Source of the DNA: Bacillota bacterium
Lineage (GTDB): Bacteria > Bacillota > Clostridia > Christensenellales > SZUA-584
DNA: 8,314 bases
Direction of reading: 5' to 3'
NCBI GenBank assembly: GCA_023399095.1
Contig: JAEWQS010000174.1
Coordinates: forward strand, 1-8,314
Both the position numbers and the translations under genes were made by a program. Within the stretch, counting starts at the first letter, position 1. Every line of letters starts with the position of its first letter. The notes below the pieces were generated by a model that did not search any database, was not told the DNA's origin, and worked only from the letters and a program-made list of their open reading frames with translations. Below, one piece after another: positions 1 through 5,508 of this stretch.

Positions 1-14
1 AGAGGTGAGTACAA

Positions 15-218
15 ATGAAACAAGGCATACATCCCGAGTATCATGAGTGTACGGTCACATGTGCATGTGGCGCGACATTCAAGACAGGCTCGGTCAAAAA
101 GGATCTCAAGATCGAAATTTGCTCTGCATGCCATCCGTTCTTCACCGGGAAGCAGAAGCTGGTGGATACGGGCGGCCGCGTTGACCGTTTCAACAAAAGA
201 TACGGCATCCAAAAGTAA
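15..218 (+). CDS. rpmE: Ribosomal protein L31 (bL31), zinc-binding form
   Basis: A 67-residue protein that is a component of the large ribosomal subunit and bridges to the small subunit. It starts MKQGIHPEYHE and ends GGRVDRFNKRYG, matching Bacillus/Clostridia L31 over its whole length. Four cysteines, C16 and C18 (CAC) and C36 and C39 (CSAC), form the zinc-ribbon site of the zinc-containing (C+) form. The C- paralogue used under zinc starvation lacks them. The ATG is preceded by an AGAGGTGAG ribosome binding site at the very start of the window, so its promoter and upstream neighbour are not visible. An intrinsic terminator follows about 20 bases after the stop, so it is transcribed separately from the next operon. 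Confidence 0.97.
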   Translation: MKQGIHPEYHECTVTCACGATFKTGSVKKDLKIEICSACHPFFTGKQKLVDTGGRVDRFNKRYGIQK

Positions 219-237
219 ATGTGATGTGATGATTTTT

Positions 238-269
238 AAGCAGACCGAAATGACGGTCTGTTTTACTTT
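238..269 (+). terminator. Intrinsic terminator of rpmE
   Basis: A perfect 7-bp stem, CAGACCG (241–247) with CGGTCTG (254–260), closes a 6-base AAATGA loop. Flanking AAG and TTT can extend it by up to three pairs. A T-rich tail (TTTTACTTT) follows. Confidence 0.88.
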
Positions 270-290
270 CCGCCCAAATTGGTGTATACT
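262..290 (+). promoter_or_regulatory. Candidate sigma-A promoter for the DUF1385–prmC–prfA operon
   Basis: A -35-like TTTACT (262–267) and a -10 TATACT (285–290) are separated by exactly 17 bases. The -10 matches TATAAT at 5 of 6 positions and the -35 matches TTGACA at 4 of 6. Transcription would start near 297, giving a leader of about 26 bases before the ATG at 323. The -35 lies inside the T-tract of the rpmE terminator, so the end of one unit and the start of the next overlap. Confidence 0.6.
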
Positions 291-322
291 TGGAGCACCT
301 TGAACAAGAAATGAGGGGCATT

Positions 323-1342
323 ATGAGAAAATGCAATATCGGCGGGCAGGGCGTGCTGGAAGGTGTGATGATGCGCTCCCCGTCCAAAAGCGGGCTCGCG
401 GTGCGAAAAGCCACGGGCGAGGTCGTCTATGAACGTGAAGATGTGATATCCGCAACCAAAAAGAACAAGTTTTTTGGGTGGCCCATTGTACGCGGCGTTG
501 TGTCTTTTTTTGATATGATGATATTCGGTGTGAAGACGATCACAAAATCGGCAAAGCTGTACGACGATACCGCAGAGGATTACGAACCTTCGAAGTTTGA
601 AAAATATGTGGCGAAAAAATCCGGCAAGGACGCGATGGACGTGGCAATGGTGTTTGCCGTGATCCTTTCGATCGGGCTGGCTGTGGGCATATTCTTTATA
701 CTGCCCACCGTGCTGGCGAACCTATTACGTCCGCTAATCGCGTCGTCATTCTTGATGAACCTTACCGAAGGCGGCATTCGTCTCGTGCTGTTCTTTGGCT
801 ATGTGATGCTGATTACACTTATCAAAGAGATCAAGCGTGTGTTTCAGTACCACGGCGCTGAGCACAAGACCATCAACTGCTTTGAGCACGAAGAGCCACT
901 GACTGTCGAGAATATACAAAAGTACAGAACGCTGCATCCGCGCTGCGGAACCAGCTATCTGTTGCTTGTGATGGTGATATCCATACTGCTGTTTTCGCTG
1001 CTGGGGTGGAACCCATCGTGGTTTGCGCGCATTGGCCTCCGGCTGCTGATGCTGCCTGTGGTTGCGGGCATCGCGTACGAGTTTTTAAAGTTTGCGGCCA
1101 AGGGTGACTCGCTTTTCTTCCGCGTTATCCGTTGGCCGGGCATGATGCTGCAAAAGCTGACCACGGCCAATCCGGACGACAGCATGGTGGAGGTCGCGAT
1201 CATTGCGTTTAAAGCGGCTCAGGATGAAGTGACCAACGAAGAGCTTGATGAGCTTGTGAAAAGCTTCTATCGTCCTGCTCCCAAAAAGGCGGAAGAGGCA
1301 GCGAAAACGCCTTTGGAACCGGTAACCCAGACGGAAGAATAA
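323..1342 (+). CDS. DUF1385 family multipass membrane protein (YqhQ-like)
   Basis: A 339-residue integral membrane protein of the DUF1385 family, to which Bacillus subtilis YqhQ belongs; its biochemical function is not established. The N-terminus carries a glycine-rich NIGGQGVLEGVMMRSP motif typical of the family. Hydrophobic segments are visible at about residues 106–135, 151–167, 211–229 and 237–256. Between the second and third lies the most conserved stretch, with YHGAEHKT (about 176–183) and HPRCGTS (about 205–211); its His, Glu and Cys residues look like a metal or catalytic site, but that is inference. The charged C-terminal tail is rich in Lys, Glu and Pro. I chose the ATG at 323 because GAGGGG (313–318) sits just upstream. 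The longer TTG start at 290 overlaps the predicted -10 and is unlikely, and the ATG at 311 has no good ribosome binding site. It is the first gene of an operon with prmC and prfA, 7 bases before prmC. Confidence 0.93.
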   Translation: MRKCNIGGQGVLEGVMMRSPSKSGLAVRKATGEVVYEREDVISATKKNKFFGWPIVRGVVSFFDMMIFGVKTITKSAKLYDDTAEDYEPSKFEKYVAKKSGKDAMDVAMVFAVILSIGLAVGIFFILPTVLANLLRPLIASSFLMNLTEGGIRLVLFFGYVMLITLIKEIKRVFQYHGAEHKTINCFEHEEPLTVENIQKYRTLHPRCGTSYLLLVMVISILLFSLLGWNPSWFARIGLRLLMLPVVAGIAYEFLKFAAKGDSLFFRVIRWPGMMLQKLTTANPDDSMVEVAIIAFKAAQDEVTNEELDELVKSFYRPAPKKAEEAAKTPLEPVTQTEE

Positions 1343-1349
1343 AAAGGGC

Positions 1350-2174
1350 ATGGCAACGGCAAAAGACGCATATGCTTCCGTAAAGGAGACGCTTGATAAG
1401 GCCGGTATCTCAGAGCCGGACGCAAAAGCCCGCGTTATTGTGGCTGAGGCGCTTGGCATAGGGCTCTGTGACATCTTTGTCTGCAAAGATGTGGATGCCG
1501 CTGCCCTAAGCAAGATCGAGGAGATGGCGCAAAGGTGCGCCGCCGGTGAGCCCGCTCAGTATGTAACAGGTCGCGCGTATTTCAGACACTTAACTGTGTA
1601 TGTGTCACCTGATGTGTTGATTCCGAGGCAGGAAACCGAGCTTGTTGTCGAAGAGGCGATCAATCTGATCCGCACAAACGGATATAAACGCGCGCTGGAT
1701 ATGTGCACAGGCAGCGGCTGCATCGCGGTGTCGCTGCAAACGGAAACGGGAATTCAAACGGACGCGTGCGACTTAAGCGAAAAGGCGCTCAGCGTTGCTA
1801 AGGAGAATGCCAAAGCAAATAACGCGGATGTCAGTTTATTTTTGAGCAATATGTTTGGCTCGGTGACAGAAGCGTATGATATCATTGTCAGCAATCCGCC
1901 GTACGTGAGCGACAGCGAATATGAAACGCTGGAGACGGGCGTACGGCTTTTTGAACCGCGGATGGCATTGACGGCGGGGGATGGCCTTGAGTTCTACCGC
2001 ATTCTTGCCAAAAAAGCGGGGCAGTATCTAAATATAGGCGGCGCGCTGGTGCTGGAAATCGGCGCGGATCAGGGCAAAGACGTCACAAAGCTGCTTGAAG
2101 CAGGCGGCTTCAACGGCGTGACATGTAAAAAAGACTATTCAGGGCGCGACAGAATCGTCACGGCCCGAAGATAA
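1350..2174 (+). CDS. prmC: Peptide chain release factor N5-glutamine methyltransferase
   Basis: A 274-residue class I SAM-dependent methyltransferase. PrmC (HemK) methylates the side-chain amide of the glutamine in the GGQ motif of RF1 and RF2, which speeds peptide release at stop codons. The N-terminal part (about 1–85) is the helical substrate-recognition domain. VLIPRQETE (89–97) is the conserved linker region; the usual IPRPETE has Q in place of the second P here. The SAM-binding motif I is ALDMCTGSGCIAVSL (115–129), and the catalytic NPPY is at 182–185 in IVSNPPYVS. The length is normal for the family. The ATG at 1350 has AAAAAGGG directly upstream. It lies between the DUF1385 gene (7 bases) and prfA (12 bases from stop to the chosen prfA ATG), so translation is probably coupled, and its substrate RF1 is made from the same transcript. 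Confidence 0.96.
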   Translation: MATAKDAYASVKETLDKAGISEPDAKARVIVAEALGIGLCDIFVCKDVDAAALSKIEEMAQRCAAGEPAQYVTGRAYFRHLTVYVSPDVLIPRQETELVVEEAINLIRTNGYKRALDMCTGSGCIAVSLQTETGIQTDACDLSEKALSVAKENAKANNADVSLFLSNMFGSVTEAYDIIVSNPPYVSDSEYETLETGVRLFEPRMALTAGDGLEFYRILAKKAGQYLNIGGALVLEIGADQGKDVTKLLEAGGFNGVTCKKDYSGRDRIVTARR

Positions 2175-2186
2175 CAGGTGAGTTTT

Positions 2187-3251
2187 ATGTTTGACAAGCT
2201 GGAAGCAAATAAGAAAAGATTCTTGGAGCTCGAGCATGAGCTCGCCAATAATGATGTGTTACAGAATCAGGAGCTTTATACGAAGCTCGTGAAGGAGCAT
2301 TCGTCGCTTTCCGACGTGGTAACCAAGTACAACGAGTATTTGGATAACCATACGCAGATCGACGATTTGAAACTCATGGCGCTCGATAAGGACGAAGAAA
2401 TCGCAGCGATGGCCAAGGAAGAGCTTATTCCCCGCCAGCAGAGCGAAAAAAAGATGGTCGAGGAACTCAAGCTGCTGCTCGTTCCCAAGGACCCGAACGA
2501 CGACAAAAACGTGGTGCTCGAAATCAGGGCGGGTACGGGCGGCGATGAAGCGGCGCTGTTTGGGAGCAGTCTGTGGCGCATGTACACACGCTATGCAGAG
2601 CGCGCGGGCTTTGCGATTGAACGTCTTGGCTCCAACATCACTGAGCTTGGCGGCGTGAAGGAACTCACGCTGCTGATAACCGGCAAAGGGGCTTATGCGC
2701 GGCTTAAATTCGAAAGCGGCGTGCATCGCGTGCAGCGCGTGCCCGAAACGGAATCATCCGGGCGTATTCATACGTCGGCGGCCACGGTGGCGGTGCTGCC
2801 TGAAGCTGAAGATGTGGACATTGATATCAACCCCAACGACTTGCGCGTCGATGTATACCGTTCGTCTGGCAACGGCGGACAAAGCGTGAATACCACAGAC
2901 TCAGCGGTGCGCATCACCCATGAGCCGACCGGCCTCGTGGTGACGTGTCAGGACGAAAAGTCGCAGCTGAAAAACAAGGAAAAGGCGATGAAGGTATTAA
3001 AAGCGCGTCTTTATGACATGGCCAAACAGGCACAGGATAAAGAGCTTTCTCAGAACCGCAAAAGTCAAATCGGCTCGGGCGACAGAAGCGAGCGCATCCG
3101 CACCTACAACTTTCCGCAGGGGCGTGTGACCGATCATCGCATATCACTCACGCTCTATAAGTTGGAGCAGTTTCTGGACGGCGACATGGACGAGATGATC
3201 GACGCGCTGGCTATCGCGGAAAAGACAAAGATGCTCACCGAGCAGGAATAA
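2187..3251 (+). CDS. prfA: Peptide chain release factor 1
   Basis: A 354-residue cytosolic release factor that recognises UAA and UAG in the ribosomal A site and triggers hydrolysis of the peptidyl-tRNA ester. The N-terminal helical domain is about residues 1–105. The stop-codon reading P-x-T tripeptide is PET at 186–188 (in VQRVPETESSGRIHT), which marks it as RF1 and not RF2 (SPF). The catalytic GGQ is at 230–232 in SSGNGGQSVNTTDS, with Q232 the expected PrmC target. The conserved GDRSERIRTYNFPQGRVTDH follows at about 298–317. The ATG at 2187 is preferred over the GTG at 2178 because AGGTGA (2176–2181) is well spaced for it and MFDKLE matches known RF1 N-termini. It is the last gene of its operon and is followed by a strong terminator. 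The yrdC/sua5-type gene often found after prfA in Firmicutes is absent here. Confidence 0.97.
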   Translation: MFDKLEANKKRFLELEHELANNDVLQNQELYTKLVKEHSSLSDVVTKYNEYLDNHTQIDDLKLMALDKDEEIAAMAKEELIPRQQSEKKMVEELKLLLVPKDPNDDKNVVLEIRAGTGGDEAALFGSSLWRMYTRYAERAGFAIERLGSNITELGGVKELTLLITGKGAYARLKFESGVHRVQRVPETESSGRIHTSAATVAVLPEAEDVDIDINPNDLRVDVYRSSGNGGQSVNTTDSAVRITHEPTGLVVTCQDEKSQLKNKEKAMKVLKARLYDMAKQAQDKELSQNRKSQIGSGDRSERIRTYNFPQGRVTDHRISLTLYKLEQFLDGDMDEMIDALAIAEKTKMLTEQE

Positions 3252-3258
3252 GATAACG

Positions 3259-3285
3259 AAGCCCTTGCAAAACAGGGGCTTTTTT
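3259..3285 (+). terminator. Intrinsic terminator of the DUF1385–prmC–prfA operon
   Basis: AAGCCCTTG (3259–3267) pairs with CAGGGGCTT (3273–3281) around a CAAAA loop. This gives a 9-bp stem with one G·U, followed by a run of six T (3280–3285). It lies 7 bases after the prfA stop. Confidence 0.93.
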
Positions 3286-3293
3286 ACTATAAA
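3265..3293 (+). promoter_or_regulatory. Candidate promoter of the merR-family gene
   Basis: TTGCAA (3265–3270) and TATAAA (3288–3293) are exactly 17 bases apart. Transcription would start near 3300 and just include the GGAG ribosome binding site at 3304–3307. The -35 sits inside the prfA terminator stem. No MerR-type palindrome is visible here, so I see no sign of autoregulation at this site. Confidence 0.5.
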
Positions 3294-3315
3294 AAAACAA
3301 TTTGGAGTCAGAAGC

Positions 3316-4131
3316 ATGCTGAAGATCGGAGAGTTCTCGTCATTATCCGGAATAAGTATTCATATGCTTAGAAACTACGACAAGATTGGTTTGCTTATTC
3401 CGGAATATACAGATCAGATAAATGGCTATCGCTATTACAGTGAGAAGCAAATTGTCGCGGCGAATCAAATTCAAGTACTCAAAGGGCTGGGTTTTGGTCT
3501 GAAAGAGATATTCTCTATTCAGGTTGACAGCAGATCTAATGAGAGGACAATTGAACGCATAAACAAAAAGATAAGCGAAAAGGAAGAAGAATCAGCGAAG
3601 ATCAAAGAACAGATAAAGCAGATGCAGCAGGCTGTGAAAGACTTGGCGTGCAAGGAAGAATGCGCGCTGGCCGTGACAGTCAAGCGAATACCGGCCAGAA
3701 AAGTGGTGAGCTTACGAGGCGTTATTCGCAGGTTTCAAGATGAAGGGCTCTTGTGGCGTGAGCTTATAAAAGAATGTGACAGACTGAATATTAGATTGGC
3801 GCTTGTGGATTATTCTTTCGCAGTCACACATGCGGTTGATTTAAGCAAATCACATATAGATGTGGAAGTCCAGCGCATTGTCGATAATTTGGGCAGCGAT
3901 GCAGGTCGATTAACATTTAAAGAAGTGCCTGAATGTGAAACCGCTGCCGTCGCATTTCAGGGTGGTTACAGCAAGCTAAGCGATATCAATACATATATGG
4001 CTCACTGGATATGCGCAAATGAATACAAACTATGTGGACAGGTGTTTACGACATATTACATTTCGCCGGGGAGTGAATCCGATCCCGAAAATTTTATTAC
4101 TGAGGTTTGTTTTCCAATAAAAAAGATTTAA
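3316..4131 (+). CDS. MerR-family transcriptional activator with GyrI/BmrR-like effector domain
   Basis: A 271-residue DNA-binding regulator. Residues 1–70 form a MerR winged helix: MLKIGEFSSLSGIS, MLRNYDKIGLL with the RNYDKIGLL signature, and NGYRYYSEKQI. A charged dimerisation coiled coil covers about 75–110. Residues about 119–271 resemble the GyrI-like small-molecule domain of BmrR-type regulators: TVKRIPARKVVSLRG, DVEV at 182–185, AAVAFQGGY at 210–218, and the closing ITEVCFPI, whose E263 sits where the family's ligand-contacting glutamate is expected. Such proteins bind hydrophobic or cationic compounds and activate promoters with over-long spacers by untwisting DNA. The ATG at 3316 has GGAG 8 bases upstream; a TTG extension would begin inside the prfA terminator. 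A promoter of the type it would control lies just past its stop, in front of the BtrH-like gene, the probable target. Its base composition is AT-richer than prfA. The ligand is unknown. Confidence 0.9.
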   Translation: MLKIGEFSSLSGISIHMLRNYDKIGLLIPEYTDQINGYRYYSEKQIVAANQIQVLKGLGFGLKEIFSIQVDSRSNERTIERINKKISEKEEESAKIKEQIKQMQQAVKDLACKEECALAVTVKRIPARKVVSLRGVIRRFQDEGLLWRELIKECDRLNIRLALVDYSFAVTHAVDLSKSHIDVEVQRIVDNLGSDAGRLTFKEVPECETAAVAFQGGYSKLSDINTYMAHWICANEYKLCGQVFTTYYISPGSESDPENFITEVCFPIKKI

Positions 4132-4139
4132 AAAAATCA

Positions 4140-4170
4140 TTGACTCTCGCATGATGCGAGGGTTTATCCT
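4140..4170 (+). promoter_or_regulatory. MerR-type activatable promoter and operator
   Basis: The -35 TTGACT (4140–4145) and -10 TATCCT (4165–4170) are separated by 19 bases, the over-long spacing characteristic of MerR-controlled promoters. The spacer holds CTCGCAT (4146–4152) and ATGCGAG (4154–4160), a perfect 7-bp inverted repeat around one base. The repeat extends to 4143–4163 with one T·G mismatch. The GAGGGTTTAT junction resembles operators of GyrI-domain MerR proteins in Firmicutes. Transcription would start near 4177, about 30 bases before the BtrH-like ATG. The regulator encoded just upstream is the obvious candidate. Confidence 0.85.
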
Positions 4171-4176
4171 CTTTTT
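4143..4176 (+). terminator. Possible weak terminator of the merR gene, same DNA as the operator
   Basis: As RNA, the operator palindrome folds into a stem of about nine pairs (ACTCTCGCA with TGCGAGGGT, one U·G) around a TGA loop. It is followed by an interrupted T-rich tail (TTATCCTCTTTTT). It may partly end the merR transcript, although the MerR-operator reading explains it better. Confidence 0.35.
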
Positions 4177-4207
4177 ATCGATTCTTACGATAGAAGGAGA
4201 AATTATT

Positions 4208-5272
4208 ATGAAAAAAATCATTAGTATTGATCACCACGCATGCGATTATGAGTGCATGTGGAATGGAATAGAAGATATATTCCAGCTAAAGAGCGGTCAA
4301 AAAGTACCCGATCATTTCTTTTTTTGCCTCAGCGGGATTGGTAATTTTGTTTATCTTACATTCAAGCAAGGCAATCTGAAAAGGTTTGCCTCGTGGAACG
4401 ATGGAAGAACGAAACAAATGTATAAATCAATTTCTGATATTATCGGCTTGCGTTATAAACACATTGAGGGAAGACGTTTTGCATATGCGATGCAAAAGGC
4501 CAAGGAGCAAATTGATGAAGGCAAACCTGTGGTTCTCGGATGCCTTGATATGTTCTATTTGCAATACTATCCAAAGATATTTCATAAACAACACATTCCC
4601 ATCCATTATATACTGATGGTGGGGTACGACGATGAAAAAGAGTGTGTATACGTTTTTGACTGCGGGTTAGAAGACATGCAGGAGATTTCTTATGAGCTGC
4701 TTGAAAAAGCAATGGACGTAGAGAAGACGAGTCTTGGGGATAAGAACGCCATATGCACGATTGATTTTGAAGACAATCTGAGTAGTGTGATTGATATTGC
4801 AAAAAAGGGATTTTATCAAAAAGCAAAAACAATGCTGGAGCCGCCAGTCGGTCATATTGGTATTCCGGGTATGCGCAAGCTTGCAAAAGAAATCGGTAAT
4901 TGGAAGACTGAATTGACAAAGGCTGAATATGAAAATGCCTTGCGAAACATTGTCATGCATACGGGAACAGTGCCTGCGCCGCCAAACAGATTAATCGGCA
5001 TAGCGGGCGATGATAATATTTTGCATATGGCGGCAAGAGAAAAACTGGCGCGCTTACTCAGGAAATTAGGCGCAGATTATGGTATTGAGCCATGGATGGA
5101 GGCGGCACAATGTTTCTTGGAGAGCGGTGGTTTAATAGAGAAAATGACGAATGGTATTGTGGCCTTTCTTTTGGGGGAATGCACAGAACTGAATGGCGTT
5201 TCAGATTTAATATTGAAAACAGCCGATATTGAAGAGAAAGCATTTCAACGTATTATTCTTGGAGTGGTTTGA
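4208..5272 (+). CDS. BtrH-like protein (BtrH N-terminal domain and DUF4872-like C-terminus)
   Basis: A 354-residue cytosolic protein with no signal peptide or membrane segment. The N-terminal half (about 7–155) resembles the BtrH N-terminal domain, named after the butirosin acyltransferase BtrH and built on a peptidase-like fold. HHACDYECMWNGIEDIF supplies candidate nucleophiles C12 or C16. The glycine motif CLSGIGNF follows at 40–47, and HYILMVGYDD plus VYVFDCG give H133 and D151 in the order expected for a Cys-His-Asp site. The C-terminal part (about 195–354) looks like DUF4872, with the signature HIGIPGMRKLAKEIGNWKT at about 216–234. Assignment is by motif pattern; substrate and reaction are unknown. 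It could be an acyl or aminoacyl transferase, a peptidase or amidase, or a binding protein. The ATG at 4208 has AAGGAG (4194–4199) upstream. The longer ORF from 4151 starts inside the operator and before the predicted transcription start. Expression is probably induced by the adjacent MerR protein. The AT-rich composition suggests transfer. Confidence 0.78.
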   Translation: MKKIISIDHHACDYECMWNGIEDIFQLKSGQKVPDHFFFCLSGIGNFVYLTFKQGNLKRFASWNDGRTKQMYKSISDIIGLRYKHIEGRRFAYAMQKAKEQIDEGKPVVLGCLDMFYLQYYPKIFHKQHIPIHYILMVGYDDEKECVYVFDCGLEDMQEISYELLEKAMDVEKTSLGDKNAICTIDFEDNLSSVIDIAKKGFYQKAKTMLEPPVGHIGIPGMRKLAKEIGNWKTELTKAEYENALRNIVMHTGTVPAPPNRLIGIAGDDNILHMAAREKLARLLRKLGADYGIEPWMEAAQCFLESGGLIEKMTNGIVAFLLGECTELNGVSDLILKTADIEEKAFQRIILGVV

Positions 5273-5313
5273 TCTGGGAATGCAATCTTTCTTTAGAGAT
5301 AAAGTTAAAATAA

Positions 5314-5322
5314 TGCTATAAT
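5314..5322 (+). promoter_or_regulatory. Extended -10 promoter element, candidate P1 of the ABC operon
   Basis: TGC followed by TATAAT is a perfect extended -10 (TGnTATAAT). A weak -35-like TTTAGA lies 19 bases upstream of the -10 (5292–5297). An extended -10 can work without a good -35. Transcription would start near 5329, giving a leader of about 180 bases. Confidence 0.55.
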
Positions 5323-5349
5323 GATACTCGATATGTAAAATATCTGCTA

Positions 5350-5379
5350 TTGTAATAAAAATGCTTATAGTGCTAGAAT
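5350..5379 (+). promoter_or_regulatory. Second candidate promoter of the ABC operon
   Basis: TTGTAA (5350–5355) and TAGAAT (5374–5379) are 18 bases apart. TGC precedes the -10, making another extended -10. Transcription would start near 5386, leaving a leader of about 120 bases. Confidence 0.45.
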
Positions 5380-5389
5380 ATAGGAGTAT

Positions 5390-5443
5390 ATGTACTATTT
5401 ATACTTCATGATCGGCGAACGCCGGTCTGTCCGCATTCAATAA
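5390..5443 (+). other. Possible 17-codon leader ORF
   Basis: An ATG at 5390 opens a frame encoding MYYLYFMIGERRSVRIQ and a TAA. AGGAG (5382–5386) lies upstream at a short 3-base distance, and an in-frame ATG at 5408 could be an alternative start. A hairpin lies inside the frame. It could be chance; if real, it would be translated only from the more upstream promoter. Confidence 0.2.
5410..5427 (+). repeat. Inverted repeat in the ABC operon leader
   Basis: GATCGGCG and CGCCGGTC are inverted with one T·G mismatch around AA. As RNA this is a GC-rich hairpin without a T-tract, so it is not a terminator. It could be an operator or a leader structure. Confidence 0.5.
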
Positions 5444-5480
5444 CTTCTCATCAAGTGCTGCACATGTAATACCCATGATA

Positions 5481-5495
5481 CTGTCTGTAAGACGG
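5481..5495 (+). repeat. Small hairpin next to the ribosome binding site
   Basis: CTGTCT and AGACGG can pair (with one T·G) around GTA, directly before the GGGAAAGG ribosome binding site of the first permease. It might modulate translation. It is short enough to be chance. Confidence 0.3.
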
Positions 5496-5508
5496 GAAAG
5501 GCGGCAAC

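Larger units (their letters stand above)
5273..5508 (+). other. AT-rich intergenic region before the ABC operon
   Basis: A 236-base gap with no conserved gene. It contains no convincing intrinsic terminator for the BtrH-like gene; CTTTA/TAAAG at 5291–5304 is short and AT-only. Other small inverted repeats are GATAT/ATATC (5330–5344) and AGTATA/TATACT (5385–5405). There are two candidate extended -10 promoters, a possible 17-codon ORF, and two hairpins closer to the ABC gene. I found no copy of the MerR operator palindrome here. Confidence 0.7.

Noticed and set aside
1085..1513. A 142-codon open frame on the - strand
   Set aside because: It spans the end of the DUF1385 gene and the start of prmC in antisense and shows no family signature.
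2259..2726. A 155-codon open frame on the - strand
   Set aside because: It is antisense to prfA, whose reading frame is fully conserved here.
3265..3315. N-terminal extension of the MerR protein from a TTG at 3265
   Set aside because: It would start within the prfA terminator stem. The ATG at 3316 gives the standard MerR N-terminus and has its own GGAG.
4151..4207. N-terminal extension of the BtrH-like protein from an ATG at 4151
   Set aside because: This ATG lies inside the operator palindrome and upstream of the predicted transcription start. The ATG at 4208 has a strong AAGGAG.
5291..5304. CTTTA/TAAAG hairpin as terminator of the BtrH-like gene
   Set aside because: The stem is only five pairs, four of them A·T, and no T-run follows, so it is not a credible intrinsic terminator.
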